This document shows positions 1 to 8,786 of a DNA stretch of 64,000 bases, one piece after another. This DNA comes from Pedobacter insulae. Its GTDB lineage: Bacteria; Bacteroidota; Bacteroidia; Sphingobacteriales; Sphingobacteriaceae. The stretch is taken from NCBI RefSeq assembly GCF_900113525.1, contig NZ_FOPP01000009.1, positions 1-64,000 on the forward strand, in the 5' to 3' direction. Below the pieces are notes generated by a model. It saw only the letters and a program-made list of their open reading frames with translations. It was not told the origin of the DNA and searched no databases. The position numbers and the translations under genes were made by a program. Each line of letters opens with the position of its first letter. Position 1 is the stretch's first letter.

Positions 1-470
1 TGGGGGTTATCCTAAAAGTGGCCACCTCTTTTTATCCAAAGTGGCCACATATTACGCTCCAAAGTGGTCATCTCATTTCGGTCAAAAGTGACCACTTGGC
101 TTATTTTAAGGGGTTTTAAGCGTTATAAAGAGTGTTTTGAACTCCATGTATCGAGTTGAGGTCTAAAGTTGAAATCAAGTGCGTTAAATTGACTTAATTG
201 GGCAAGCTTTATTCTTCTTGGATGTGTTGAATCTGGGACTTAGGTTCTGCAACCTTGGAGGTGATCTTATGCCCTTTTGCGAAGCAAAAGCATAGCGAGA
301 GTATTGGATGTGGTATATGTTTTGGAAATCTATGGAAGATTTTTTGGTATGTGAGCATCAATCTGGATGCATCTAACGCAACTGCTCAAAGGGTATTCAA
401 AAAGCTATGGTTTCTTTTGGGGTGGCCAGTTTGGAACGGAATATGGTGGCCACTTTTACCGAAATACACA
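1..470. mobile_element. Short IS21-like non-autonomous element (MITE-like)
   Basis: Both ends carry copies of a TAAAAGTGGCCACC-type repeat pointing inward. On the left they lie at 13-26, 36-48, 60-70 and 83-97; on the right the inverted copies are at 445-458 and 419-434. Reading inward, each end starts with TG followed by exactly ten more bases before TAAAAGTGGCCACC, which fits the TG...CA termini and multiple terminal repeats of the IS21 family. Only about 300 bp separate the two ends and no istA/istB coding is present, so this looks like an internally deleted element. Its right end lies inside the ATPase gene read on the minus strand. The left end coincides with the window edge, so a longer element cannot be fully excluded. 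Confidence 0.6.
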
Positions 471-1383
471 TTGCACCATCCAATGGATTTTTTTTCTGTA
501 CCCGAATTCTTGTTTCATGAATTAAATCAGAGATATAGGTGCTCTCTAAGGCTTTAAAAAACTCAACATTACTGCCATATTCATTAGCTAATTCCTTGAG
601 TTTTTCTTTGCTTTCTAGGAACAAATACCAACACTCTTTTTTCTTTGAATGCCTGAAGTCAGTTCTAACCTCAACTTCGTCTTTTATGGGCATTAGAGAC
701 TTTGCAAAAAGTTTATCGAGAAATTCTGCAACAATGCCCTTAGCATTCCAAAATCTAATATCACCATCTTTACTATTCCAGTCGGGTTTAGGTACTACGA
801 AAAGCGAGGAATGGAACCCAGTTATTTGAAGATATTCTTCCAAAAAATTTCGAATCTTTTCATCCTCAAAAGCATAGAAAGCTAGTAATACGAAATTGCT
901 ATGTATGGGTCTCGCATAGAATAATGGCCTAAACGCCCTGTTAACGCCCTTTTTTAAGTCATTATAAAACTTCTTTTGAGAACTATCAAAGTGCTCTTCA
1001 AGTCTATTGCTTATTCCTGAGTAGTAAGCGAAAACATATTCTGGTAGATGAACAAACACATCATCCTCTTTTCTCCAAAAGGAATCTTTTTTCTTCAACA
1101 TAATTCCGCCAACAGAAAATAGATATTTAGCTTTTGCATCCGGATTAGCTACAATTTCAACGTCTTTGCCATGGCAGTTGTAATGAAGCTTATACGAAAA
1201 AGGTGGATTGTTTTCTCGCATAATTAGATCGCGAAAAATTAATACAAGGGCCTCTAGTAAGTTTGATTTTCCTGTTCCATTCTTTCCAATAGTAACTAAA
1301 ATATCATTTGTATTCTCTTTAAGGTCAAGTTGAAAATCTTTTAAGTTTTTAAACTTTCCAATTTGCAAGTAATTAATTTTCAT
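397..1383 (-). CDS. RloA-like AAA ATPase, 3' end replaced by the insertion
   Basis: Predicted SMC/OLD-type P-loop ATPase accompanying a type I restriction system. The N-terminus has the usual beta strand followed by the Walker A GKNGTGKSN at about residues 33-41. No ABC signature or Walker B is recognisable in what remains, and at 328 residues it is shorter than usual. The last ~19 codons (from VKVATIF) are read out of the inverted repeats of the IS21-like element at 1-470, so the native C-terminus is lost. The start overlaps the hsdS stop by 4 bp (ATGA), implying translational coupling. A role as an accessory defence ATPase is inferred from context; the truncation may make it inactive. Confidence 0.75.
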   Translation of the reverse strand: MKINYLQIGKFKNLKDFQLDLKENTNDILVTIGKNGTGKSNLLEALVLIFRDLIMRENNPPFSYKLHYNCHGKDVEIVANPDAKAKYLFSVGGIMLKKKDSFWRKEDDVFVHLPEYVFAYYSGISNRLEEHFDSSQKKFYNDLKKGVNRAFRPLFYARPIHSNFVLLAFYAFEDEKIRNFLEEYLQITGFHSSLFVVPKPDWNSKDGDIRFWNAKGIVAEFLDKLFAKSLMPIKDEVEVRTDFRHSKKKECWYLFLESKEKLKELANEYGSNVEFFKALESTYISDLIHETRIRVQKKNPLDGAMCISVKVATIFRSKLATPKETIAF

Positions 1384-2993
1384 GATTTACTTTTTAGAGA
1401 AATTATACTTTCTGGAACTTCTTCATCTAGTTTTGTAAGATCCCAAGTTATTGTCTTTGCAACTTTGTGCTTAATTGCTTCATAAAAAGAGTCAATGTCT
1501 TTACTGTATTTAGATGTTTTCCACACTTCCCTTGCAGGTATTTGTGCGGAAGCTTGAGTTAAAACATCCTCTATATCCAGCTTTGACGTCTCTGTAACAG
1601 CTTTTTTCATAATAGTTTTTGCTTTTGATCGATCTTTATTCTCCAAAGTTCGATTGAATTCTAATTGGCTTTTTTCATCATAGATATTTTCCATAATCTT
1701 TTCCAACATCAAATTATTTTGATATTTAGTTAAATTGTCAGCTTCAAAAACATTTTGTAGTATTGATTTTTCAAGTTCCTCAAATGTTTCAATTGCCTCA
1801 TTATATTGGTTTTGTATCTTGGTCACTGTACTTAGCAAGACGTGCGCTTGTTTTATAATCTCCTTCTGTTCAGCTAAATCCGGAACTTTCAAAACGATGC
1901 TTCTCAATTCTGCTTGAGTAATATTTTTCATTGATTCTTGCGATCCTGTTGCATAATTCTCAATTTGTTCTCTTCCCTGAGTACTCTGGAGGAATAGTAA
2001 AACAAACTGATCTAATACTTTAGTTCTGTCAAACGAAATACGAAGAATCTTGTCGCTTAGCATTATTTTTTTTGAAACCTTGCCAACTATAGCGCAGGCA
2101 CCCACCAACTCTTTTGTGTTAGCGCGGGTTATTAAAAAGTCGCCGGAGTTAATAAATAATTCAGCATTGACCTTCTCTTTATCTATACAAGTCTTACTTT
2201 CATTTTCTTTATAGCCGTCAAAAGAAACTGAGCTAATTTTTGAAACACCAATTTCATCCTCGACTGGTGGTCTTTCCAAACAACGAAAACTTTTCCCTGA
2301 TTTAATCTCTGTTATAACCGTTCCTAACGATACGGAATCTTCAGGATAAGTGACATTGTGAGCCATTCTCCAATTTGAAGTAAGCTCACCAGAAACTGCG
2401 CTTTCAAATATGGCCTTTTTAAAATCCTTGATAATTTCAGCAATAGGCTTATCATTAGAACCTTTCACTTTATTGCCAATCAATGCTGATTGAATGGCAT
2501 TTTTCTGACTGTTCAAGATTGACGCATTTTCATCTATTTTGATTTTAAGATCTTCGACAATATTTCGCTGATTTGAAAGGGACACATAGGGAATTTCCAA
2601 TCCAAAAAACAATTCAGAATTTACATGAGGTATTCCACCACCAGTTACATTACCATTTATAAATTCATATCTTGATTTAATAAAGTAGTATAAATATTCT
2701 GTATCGATCCCCACAGGAGTCAATTTCATTAAGGTTGATCCGATTATCCCATATCTGCTCTGCAATGCTAAACCACTTCTTGATCCGTCCCATACTACAA
2801 GTACATCGTTTTCTGTAGCAAGATTTCCTAATTCCTTGAATGTAAATTCATTATTATTTCCTGTTGTCAAGCTGTTTATGTCCAAATAGGGTACACTTTC
2901 GTCAAATGGTTTGCTTTTAAGCACAGCGGGCTTGACTCCTTTTTGACTGAGAGTCACGTGGCGAAGTGGTATTGTAAGAAATGTCTTGCTCAT
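1380..2993 (-). CDS. hsdS: Type I restriction-modification specificity subunit HsdS
   Basis: DNA-recognition subunit that directs the HsdM methyltransferase, and HsdR where present, to a bipartite target. Two target recognition domains are visible, each ending in a conserved helical spacer: residues ~1-170, with the dimension helix near 140-170, and ~190-415, with a helix containing LAEQKEIIKQAHVL. At 537 residues it is longer than the typical ~400-450. The extra C-terminal ~120 residues form a charged helical extension containing AREVWKTSKYSKDIDSFY. It overlaps hsdM upstream and the ATPase downstream by 4 bp each, so the three genes are read as one message. No hsdR is present in the window. 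Confidence 0.9.
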   Translation of the reverse strand: MSKTFLTIPLRHVTLSQKGVKPAVLKSKPFDESVPYLDINSLTTGNNNEFTFKELGNLATENDVLVVWDGSRSGLALQSRYGIIGSTLMKLTPVGIDTEYLYYFIKSRYEFINGNVTGGGIPHVNSELFFGLEIPYVSLSNQRNIVEDLKIKIDENASILNSQKNAIQSALIGNKVKGSNDKPIAEIIKDFKKAIFESAVSGELTSNWRMAHNVTYPEDSVSLGTVITEIKSGKSFRCLERPPVEDEIGVSKISSVSFDGYKENESKTCIDKEKVNAELFINSGDFLITRANTKELVGACAIVGKVSKKIMLSDKILRISFDRTKVLDQFVLLFLQSTQGREQIENYATGSQESMKNITQAELRSIVLKVPDLAEQKEIIKQAHVLLSTVTKIQNQYNEAIETFEELEKSILQNVFEADNLTKYQNNLMLEKIMENIYDEKSQLEFNRTLENKDRSKAKTIMKKAVTETSKLDIEDVLTQASAQIPAREVWKTSKYSKDIDSFYEAIKHKVAKTITWDLTKLDEEVPESIISLKSKS

Positions 2994-4375
2994 AGCGATT
3001 TCTTATTAGAATTAATGATTTTCTTTAATTTTTGTAAATCAGCCAATTGTTGCTTAAAATTCTCTATCAAATTTTCTACATAAACAGCAGGCTCTTCTAA
3101 TTTTTTAGGCTGGTATAGTTTATTAAAAGACAAATCAAAATTTCTTTTTTTAATATCCTCTAATGAGTAACGCTCAAATTTTGCATTCGCATTTCTTTTG
3201 CTATATCCGTTAGGATCTTTTCCGTAACATTTAACAAAATCTTCGAAATGCTTTTCATATGTTAACGGCCTTGAAGATTTAGTCACATCTGGAAAGTCAG
3301 TTCTTGCATCATAAATCCAAGTTTGATTGGTAGCTTGTCCTTTTTGTAAAAAAACAACGCTAGCTTTTACTCCTGCAGCATAGGGAGCAAAAGTTCCTTT
3401 GGGTAGTCTTAAAATTGTATGTATGTTACAATTACCTTCTTCGATTAAAAACTGCCAGACCTCCCTAGCTTTAGTATCTACTAATGCACCATCTGGAAGA
3501 ACAATAGCAGCCCTACCATTAGGTCTTAAGAGGTCGTAAATATGTTGTATAAAGTTTAATTGAATGTTAGTGGTCTCTACTGGAAAATTTCGTTGTTTTG
3601 GTGGCCCTGAGATTCCTCGTGTACCAAAAGGTGGGTTTGTTAAAATGCAATTAATCGTTTCTTTTTTGATTTCGGTATTATAAATAGAATCACCTAATGT
3701 CAGATTTGCTTGAACCCCATGCAAAAAAAGGTTCATCAGGGCTAACCTATAAGGTCTTACAACAAGTTCTTGCCCATAATATGATGTATTACGTACTTTA
3801 TTCCAATTAGCTGGGGATAAGTTATTCTTTGCCCAATCAACGGCTACTGTAAGAAATCCGCCCGTACCACATGCGGTATCCCCGATGCGAAAATCTTCTT
3901 CATCGGAAGGATTTGGTTTCATTACATTAACAATAGCTTGGATTAACGGTCGGGGCGTAAAAAATTGACCCGCTCCTTTTTTACCTTCATTAGCAGTCTT
4001 TTCAAGTAAGCCTTCAAAAGCTTCACCTTGGACATCCTTATTTAGCTTTGTCCAACCCACGCTCTCAATACCGTCAATTATTTTTTTAAGACTATCAGGA
4101 TTTTTTATTTTAGAAATTGGTTCTTGAAATATTTCTCCCAGGATTCCTTTTTCTTTTTTTAGTCGTTGTAATACAAATTCATAGTGATCCTTCAATTCGC
4201 TACCACTTTTCGGCAATAAAGTCTGCCATTGGCATGTTTTAGGTACGGTAATGCCATTTTCATCAGCCATTTTTAAAAATAGAAGGTATGTAAGTTGTTC
4301 GATATAGTCCACGTAATCAACACCATCATGTCTCAATATGTGACAATACGACCAAAGCTTAGCTGTAATATCCAT
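2990..4375 (-). CDS. hsdM: Type I restriction-modification DNA methyltransferase HsdM
   Basis: N6-adenine DNA methyltransferase subunit. The N-terminal helical HsdM domain occupies residues ~1-125. It is followed by the FTPRPL motif at 139-144, SAM-binding motif I (DTACGTGGF) at ~166-174 and catalytic motif IV NPPF at 247-250. At 461 residues it is close to family length and appears intact. The gene follows abiEii after 18 bp and overlaps hsdS by 4 bp. With HsdS it can form a sequence-specific modification enzyme. Whether it restricts depends on an HsdR outside the window. Confidence 0.95.
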   Translation of the reverse strand: MDITAKLWSYCHILRHDGVDYVDYIEQLTYLLFLKMADENGITVPKTCQWQTLLPKSGSELKDHYEFVLQRLKKEKGILGEIFQEPISKIKNPDSLKKIIDGIESVGWTKLNKDVQGEAFEGLLEKTANEGKKGAGQFFTPRPLIQAIVNVMKPNPSDEEDFRIGDTACGTGGFLTVAVDWAKNNLSPANWNKVRNTSYYGQELVVRPYRLALMNLFLHGVQANLTLGDSIYNTEIKKETINCILTNPPFGTRGISGPPKQRNFPVETTNIQLNFIQHIYDLLRPNGRAAIVLPDGALVDTKAREVWQFLIEEGNCNIHTILRLPKGTFAPYAAGVKASVVFLQKGQATNQTWIYDARTDFPDVTKSSRPLTYEKHFEDFVKCYGKDPNGYSKRNANAKFERYSLEDIKKRNFDLSFNKLYQPKKLEEPAVYVENLIENFKQQLADLQKLKKIINSNKKSL

Positions 4376-4393
4376 GTAGTTATTTTATTGTGT

Positions 4394-5176
4394 TTAAATC
4401 TTTTCTAGTAGTTCCTTTTTTACGAATTTGTAAGCATCAGTGATCTTATAAGATAACCCAGGCCTTAAAAGACCAACCATATCTCCTAAGAAATCCTGAT
4501 CTAATATTTTCTTTTCCATGTTTTCCAGAAATTCTTTCTGTGTTACGCTATTGTCCTCTTCGTTCATATAAAAGTTCCATGCTCCAATAATTGCATTTGG
4601 ATCAACATTGCCTTGTTTCATTGCAAACCACATATCAAATAAATCTCTTCCTTTTCTTCTCTGATAGAGGGCACGCATCTTCGTGCCTAATAACTCTGCT
4701 AACTGATAAGATGGTATTAGAACCTCTCCAGTGTACCATTCGGATTCCATTACGTACTTTACTTCCTGGATGCCGTAAAAGGTATGATGTTCCCTGCAAT
4801 TCACTTCAACTTTCAATCTTAGTGGTATCCCTCCTTCAGAGTCAAAGCGATATACCATTGTGTTATTATGTTGTTTCTGTTTTCGTATTGGTTTATCACC
4901 CAAAAAAGATAATACGTCGCGAAGCTTATCCATAACTGGTCCGAATGGTTCTGCTGTAATTTGTACTAAATCTATATCTTCAGAATACCTTGCAGCTGGT
5001 GATAGATACAGTTTGTGTAAAGCAGTCCCTCCCCGAAAAGCCAACCTTTCTTTTAAATACTGATCACCGTAGATTGCCATTAATGCCCGCTCAATCACTA
5101 GATCTTGTTCCACCTGAAAATCTTCCTGCCAGGGAGCTTTTTTACGCCACGCAGTTATATATGCTTGAGGAATCAT
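4394..5176 (-). CDS. abiEii: AbiEii/AbiGii-family nucleotidyltransferase toxin
   Basis: Toxin half of a type IV-like abortive infection pair. Family members are nucleotidyltransferases that act on nucleotides or tRNA ends and arrest growth during phage infection. Residues ~47-75 hold the signature: GGTALHKLYL followed by RYSEDIDLV, the DxD metal-binding pair. A later basic region, KMRALYQRRKGRDLFD, is typical of the family. Its length of 260 residues is normal. It overlaps abiEi by 4 bp (ATGA) and precedes hsdM by 18 bp, so the toxin-antitoxin pair leads the same operon as the type I system. The identification is firm at family level; the substrate is unknown. Confidence 0.9.
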   Translation of the reverse strand: MIPQAYITAWRKKAPWQEDFQVEQDLVIERALMAIYGDQYLKERLAFRGGTALHKLYLSPAARYSEDIDLVQITAEPFGPVMDKLRDVLSFLGDKPIRKQKQHNNTMVYRFDSEGGIPLRLKVEVNCREHHTFYGIQEVKYVMESEWYTGEVLIPSYQLAELLGTKMRALYQRRKGRDLFDMWFAMKQGNVDPNAIIGAWNFYMNEEDNSVTQKEFLENMEKKILDQDFLGDMVGLLRPGLSYKITDAYKFVKKELLEKI

Positions 5177-5979
5177 AAATCAGTTTCTATATCTACATTT
5201 TGAACAACTTTCCAATCATTACCGGTAATCATCTCAGGCTTTTCTTTTTGTGGTCTTAATAGTACAGGAAAATAGTTCACCGTTTTTAAATAATCTTTTA
5301 TAGGTTCGCTTAAATCTGGCATATTTAAGATCTCTTCAAGCAGAAAACCCAAACGTTGAACCGCAGTTATAGGAGAATACCGTTTCGCTAGGTCAAGCAT
5401 TTTATTGGGATCAATGCTTTCACAAAGCTCTTCCAGCACTGTAGCCACCCTGTTGAGACCACCCGCCTGATCAAAATAATATACTAAGTCCAATGCAGTT
5501 AATTCCGGCGATGATACGTTCATATATCCAGTATCAACTTTTTTTTGAACTATATCAGCTCTGTCCCATTCCTTCTTTATATAGAAGTTTAATTTCAGGT
5601 TGTCGTTATTAATATTGCGCAAACTTGGCTTCATTGTGATCACTGAAAAAGTTTGTGGTTGCTGGTGTGCAGCTCCATAATAGGTGGCTGCATTTAACAA
5701 TCCTACGTAATAATCTCTCTCTAAAAACTTCATCAAATCTGCGACAAAAAGCGATGGTGGGAGTATGCCTTTACTCCGATACTCGGGAGTAATAATGACA
5801 TAGAATTCATTTCTTATTAAGGCAATTTCTTTCTTTTTCTTAAGTCGTTGTAATGCTTTTTTAATTGCCTCATCGGATTGTTCAAAGCGGCTTCGTACTT
5901 CAGGTAATGAAAAAGAATACTTTCCATTGGAACGTAGTTCACTTATAAAATCCTCTAAATAACCGTATTGGCCTATCAT
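5173..5979 (-). CDS. abiEi: AbiEi-family antitoxin / winged-helix transcriptional regulator
   Basis: Cognate antitoxin of the AbiEii toxin. In this family the N-terminal winged helix binds inverted repeats in its own promoter, and the C-terminal domain counters toxicity. Residues ~10-60 form the winged helix (LPEVRSRFEQSDEAIKKALQ region). The middle contains ELTALDLVYYFDQAGG, typical of AbiEi_4-like proteins. It is the first gene of the minus-strand defence operon. An inverted repeat lies about 20-45 bp upstream of its start and is a plausible operator. Overlap with the toxin gene gives coupled translation. Confidence 0.88.
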   Translation of the reverse strand: MIGQYGYLEDFISELRSNGKYSFSLPEVRSRFEQSDEAIKKALQRLKKKKEIALIRNEFYVIITPEYRSKGILPPSLFVADLMKFLERDYYVGLLNAATYYGAAHQQPQTFSVITMKPSLRNINNDNLKLNFYIKKEWDRADIVQKKVDTGYMNVSSPELTALDLVYYFDQAGGLNRVATVLEELCESIDPNKMLDLAKRYSPITAVQRLGFLLEEILNMPDLSEPIKDYLKTVNYFPVLLRPQKEKPEMITGNDWKVVQNVDIETDL

Positions 5980-5997
5980 TTAAGTTTCTGTTTGATT

Positions 5998-6023
5998 AAA
6001 GGGACGATGTTTGTCCCCCTTTG
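5998..6023. promoter_or_regulatory. Inverted repeat upstream of abiEi, candidate AbiEi operator
   Basis: AAAGGGAC and GTCCCCCTTT face each other across a 7-base spacer, 20-45 bp upstream of the abiEi start codon. AbiEi antitoxins are known to repress their own operon by binding inverted repeats at this place. That this is the operator is inferred from position and symmetry only. Confidence 0.4.
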
Positions 6024-6250
6024 CAGATATAAACTTAAAAAATATTCTGGTAATTACTAATTATTTAATCAATTTCTTATCTTTGCCTTGACATGGAAAT
6101 GCAAAAGTTCTTAGACAAGATGTGAAAATTTTGAGCAGGCTAAAAGCTCAGATAATGCATAATGGTTCTTATTCGGCTTAATTTTAACCAATCGCGTCAT
6201 TCGTGGCGCCAAGGTTTAAGCTAGAAATAAAGTAGTTGATATACAGTAGG

Positions 6251-7804
6251 TTACGAGCTATGTTCGATTCCCCTACGGGCTACGATAAGGGAAAGAGGTT
6301 CAAAAAGAACATCTTTCCCTTTTTTATTTTCATCTAACTTGCTGTTAATCAACAGTATTAAGTCCACTACTGTATTAGATTTAGGAGTTCGATAAATTTC
6401 TCCGTCGAACTGAAGTTTGTTAGGATACAGACAGCAGATAATTCTACGCTTATCAGCTACATTGGCATTAATATACAACTCGTCAAGCTTAGAAAGTTCT
6501 TTTAAAACTTTGTTTACCAGTTTTTCGATTCCCATCCTGACAAGTGGCTGAGCGGAAACACGGGCCATTTTAGCCTCTAAGCGGCGTATTTTATCTTCAC
6601 AGTCAGCTTTTATGGCTCTATAGTCAGATGGATCAATATCACTACTTAAAAGTAATTCCCTCGCTTTGCTTACTTTAGCGTTTAAACTTTCAATATCAAC
6701 TAGAATCGCTTTTTTATCGGTTAGGTCATTTTGAGTTCGAGATTTATAAACTTTGGTTATAACCAATTTTAACAATTCAGTAGCCGCAGGTTTAACTGTA
6801 ACTTCCTTTAATTGCCTCAAAAAAAGATCGTTCGCATCCAAGGCATTAAAACGTGTACCGCATTCACTTATACAGTGGTAGTAGTAGTAATGTTTGTATT
6901 TGCCTTTCGATTTGCTGCCAGTTAACATGCGGTGGCATTGTGGGCAATGGATCAAGCCTCTAAGCGGCAGATGATCTAAAGAAACTTCCTTTAAAGCCTT
7001 CTTTCTTTTTCTCCCTTCCAGAACATCTTGAACATCGTAGAATAATGTTTCGGTAATTAACGCCTCATGCTGACCATCTACAATAGCAAGGTCTTCGTCT
7101 TTATGTTGGGGGATAGTTATTTTCCCACAGTAGACAGGATTTCTAATTAACCGCCAGAAATTCATACGAGGACATCTCAGCCCCTTTTGATTTGCCATTT
7201 TACGAATTTGATCAGCACCGTAATTATTTTTGACAATTTCTTTAAACACCCATTTCATTAGTCCAGCTTGCGGTTCGTGTGGTGCGATGTACTTTTTGCC
7301 GTCAGCAGTAATGAAATTTCTGTAACCGAGCGGAGCGGTAGACATCCAACGACCTTCTTTTTTCGCCCTGCGCATTCCGTTAAATGTATTTAATGCCCTA
7401 CGGTCATTCTCTACTTCAGGAGCAGCGAGGTAAAATGCCAGCATCATCTTGTTTTCTGGTACAGATAAATCAAGCGGTTGTTCTACGGCCTGCGGTTCCA
7501 CACCATATTTCCTTAGTATGGCAATCATGCCATAGGCATCTCCAGTATTCCTGCTAAACCGATCCCATTTTGTAAAAAGGATCAAACTACGTTTGCCTTT
7601 ATATCTCTTAATATCGGCTAATAATTTGATCCACTCGGGGCGATTGAAAGTCTTAGCCGAATGATCTTCAAAAATTACTTTGTTGATTGCAATACAATTA
7701 ATATCGCAATACTTCCTTAATCGTTCTTCCTGGTCACGCTGGGAATAGCCTTTGTCGGCCTGCTCATCCGTACTTACACGGATATACAAATCTGCTGTTT
7801 TCAT
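6251..7804 (-). CDS. Large serine recombinase (resolvase/integrase family)
   Basis: Site-specific recombinase that cuts and rejoins DNA through an active-site serine. The N-terminal resolvase domain begins ADLYIRVSTDEQADKGYS (catalytic Ser about residue 11) and continues through FTKWDRFSR (~93-101) and the EVENDRRALNTFNGMRRAKKEG helix region (~131-152). A recombinase domain spans ~160-270. A zinc ribbon, CPQC...CISECG, follows at ~288-320, then a coiled coil at ~365-400. Its length of 517 residues is normal for an integrase-type enzyme. It overlaps the upstream small gene by 4 bp. Its C-terminal codons (RRGIEHSS) run antisense across a tRNA-like segment. It may mobilise this part of the island; attachment sites are not proven. 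Confidence 0.93.
   Translation of the reverse strand: MKTADLYIRVSTDEQADKGYSQRDQEERLRKYCDINCIAINKVIFEDHSAKTFNRPEWIKLLADIKRYKGKRSLILFTKWDRFSRNTGDAYGMIAILRKYGVEPQAVEQPLDLSVPENKMMLAFYLAAPEVENDRRALNTFNGMRRAKKEGRWMSTAPLGYRNFITADGKKYIAPHEPQAGLMKWVFKEIVKNNYGADQIRKMANQKGLRCPRMNFWRLIRNPVYCGKITIPQHKDEDLAIVDGQHEALITETLFYDVQDVLEGRKRKKALKEVSLDHLPLRGLIHCPQCHRMLTGSKSKGKYKHYYYYHCISECGTRFNALDANDLFLRQLKEVTVKPAATELLKLVITKVYKSRTQNDLTDKKAILVDIESLNAKVSKARELLLSSDIDPSDYRAIKADCEDKIRRLEAKMARVSAQPLVRMGIEKLVNKVLKELSKLDELYINANVADKRRIICCLYPNKLQFDGEIYRTPKSNTVVDLILLINSKLDENKKGKDVLFEPLSLIVARRGIEHSS
6262..6283. other. tRNA 3'-end-like segment at the recombinase C-terminus, candidate att core
   Basis: The plus strand reads like the T-loop (TTCGATT), T-stem 3' strand (CCCCT) and acceptor 3' strand (ACGGGCTA) of a tRNA. 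No matching 5' half (AGCCCGT acceptor, D and anticodon arms) lies to its left. Integrases whose last codons read antisense through a tRNA end commonly mark an attachment core. No second copy was found in the window, so this is a weak candidate only. Confidence 0.3.
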
Positions 7805-8007
7805 ATTTTACTATTTTCGGTATCAACTATCTGATTTACAGATAATTTAACTAAAAAATACAGCAATTCCAAGACTTTTTTTGCTTCTTCTCGATCCATC
7901 TTGATGCCGTTTTTAGCAAGCATTTCAATAGCAGTTTCAGGCTTAATCATTTCGAGGTTATAATGTTCTATTTCCATAGGCAGTCGTTCAATTGGTCTAA
8001 ATGCCAA
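7801..8007 (-). CDS. Small conserved-type protein paired with the serine recombinase
   Basis: A 68-residue acidic helical protein with no recognised domain. It contains PETAIEMLAKNGIKMDREEAKKVLELLYFL, which reads as two amphipathic helices. It overlaps the recombinase start by 4 bp, so the two are almost certainly co-translated. Small ORFs in this position often accompany recombinases of Bacteroidota islands. A role as a recombination directionality or partner factor is possible but not shown by the sequence. The start is the first ATG of the frame. Confidence 0.65.
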   Translation of the reverse strand: MAFRPIERLPMEIEHYNLEMIKPETAIEMLAKNGIKMDREEAKKVLELLYFLVKLSVNQIVDTENSKI

Positions 8008-8107
8008 ATCTCGTAGGACTATTTTAGAAGAAATCCCATTATAGGTCTATATTGGGAAAAGTTGGACAGGATTCTCATACTTTGATTAAAATGATGTAAT
8101 TTGATAT

Positions 8108-8740
8108 ATGGATGAAATTATTATCAAGAAAGATCGGGATGAAGAAATTTGGAACAGAGATCTAATCCTTTTGATTCGGGATTCGTTAAAAGATGAATTT
8201 CCAAATATCTCAGTATTTAAAGGGAAAGTACTTAAAGATATTTTCCTGTACAATGACGATAAATTTGGCTACTCTCTACAATTGGGTTTTGTGGATCAGG
8301 ACATCGTTATCTATGATCAGACAATGGATATATCAGATTTTAAGGCGGTAAAGAATATTTTTTTGCATAACATAAAAGATAACAGAGATACCTTAGTGAT
8401 ACCTAAAATTATTATAGAGCTTAAATATGATGGTATTACCTCACATGGGTTAATCACTTACTCAAATTATGCCGCCGATATAAAATCGATATTTCCACAA
8501 TGCAAGTATTTTCTTGCCCTGAAATATCAAAAAGGTAGCTCTATTAACAAGCTATTTAGGCACGGAAGATTCTTTGATAAGATTATTTTTTTCAATGACC
8601 TAAAATCACCAGGCAAGTATTTTGAGGGGACTTTCGAGAGTGATTTAATTGCAAACGAGGATTTAAAAGCAAGATATGATGAGTTTATTGAAGAAATTAA
8701 AAAGGAGCTCAGAACAAAGAAGACCCACTTTGTGAAATAG
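8108..8740 (+). CDS. PD-(D/E)XK-like putative nuclease, unknown family
   Basis: A 210-residue soluble protein that I cannot place in a named family. The order of elements resembles a PD-(D/E)XK nuclease core: a strand ending in an acidic residue (QLGFVDQDIVIYD, Asp65), then about 38 residues later IPKIIIELKY with Glu104-x-Lys106, then alternating helices and strands (SNYAADIKSIFPQCKYFLAL). It lies 46 bp upstream of the Shedu gene on the same strand, divergent from the recombinase cassette, so the two may form one transcription unit. It could be a restriction-like defence nuclease. The fold assignment is an inference. Confidence 0.6.
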   Translation: MDEIIIKKDRDEEIWNRDLILLIRDSLKDEFPNISVFKGKVLKDIFLYNDDKFGYSLQLGFVDQDIVIYDQTMDISDFKAVKNIFLHNIKDNRDTLVIPKIIIELKYDGITSHGLITYSNYAADIKSIFPQCKYFLALKYQKGSSINKLFRHGRFFDKIIFFNDLKSPGKYFEGTFESDLIANEDLKARYDEFIEEIKKELRTKKTHFVK

Positions 8741-8786
8741 GTAAGTGTTATTTAAACTACTATATTAGCAATATTAAGACTACTAT

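Noticed and set aside
255..557. A 100-codon plus-strand ORF inside the IS21-like element
   Set aside because: It has no domain, crosses the element's right end into the antisense of the ATPase gene and has no supporting context.
6078..6085. TATCTTTG promoter-like box on the plus strand left of the recombinase
   Set aside because: There is no gene or terminator-ended unit downstream and no -33 box, so it is probably chance in A/T-rich sequence.
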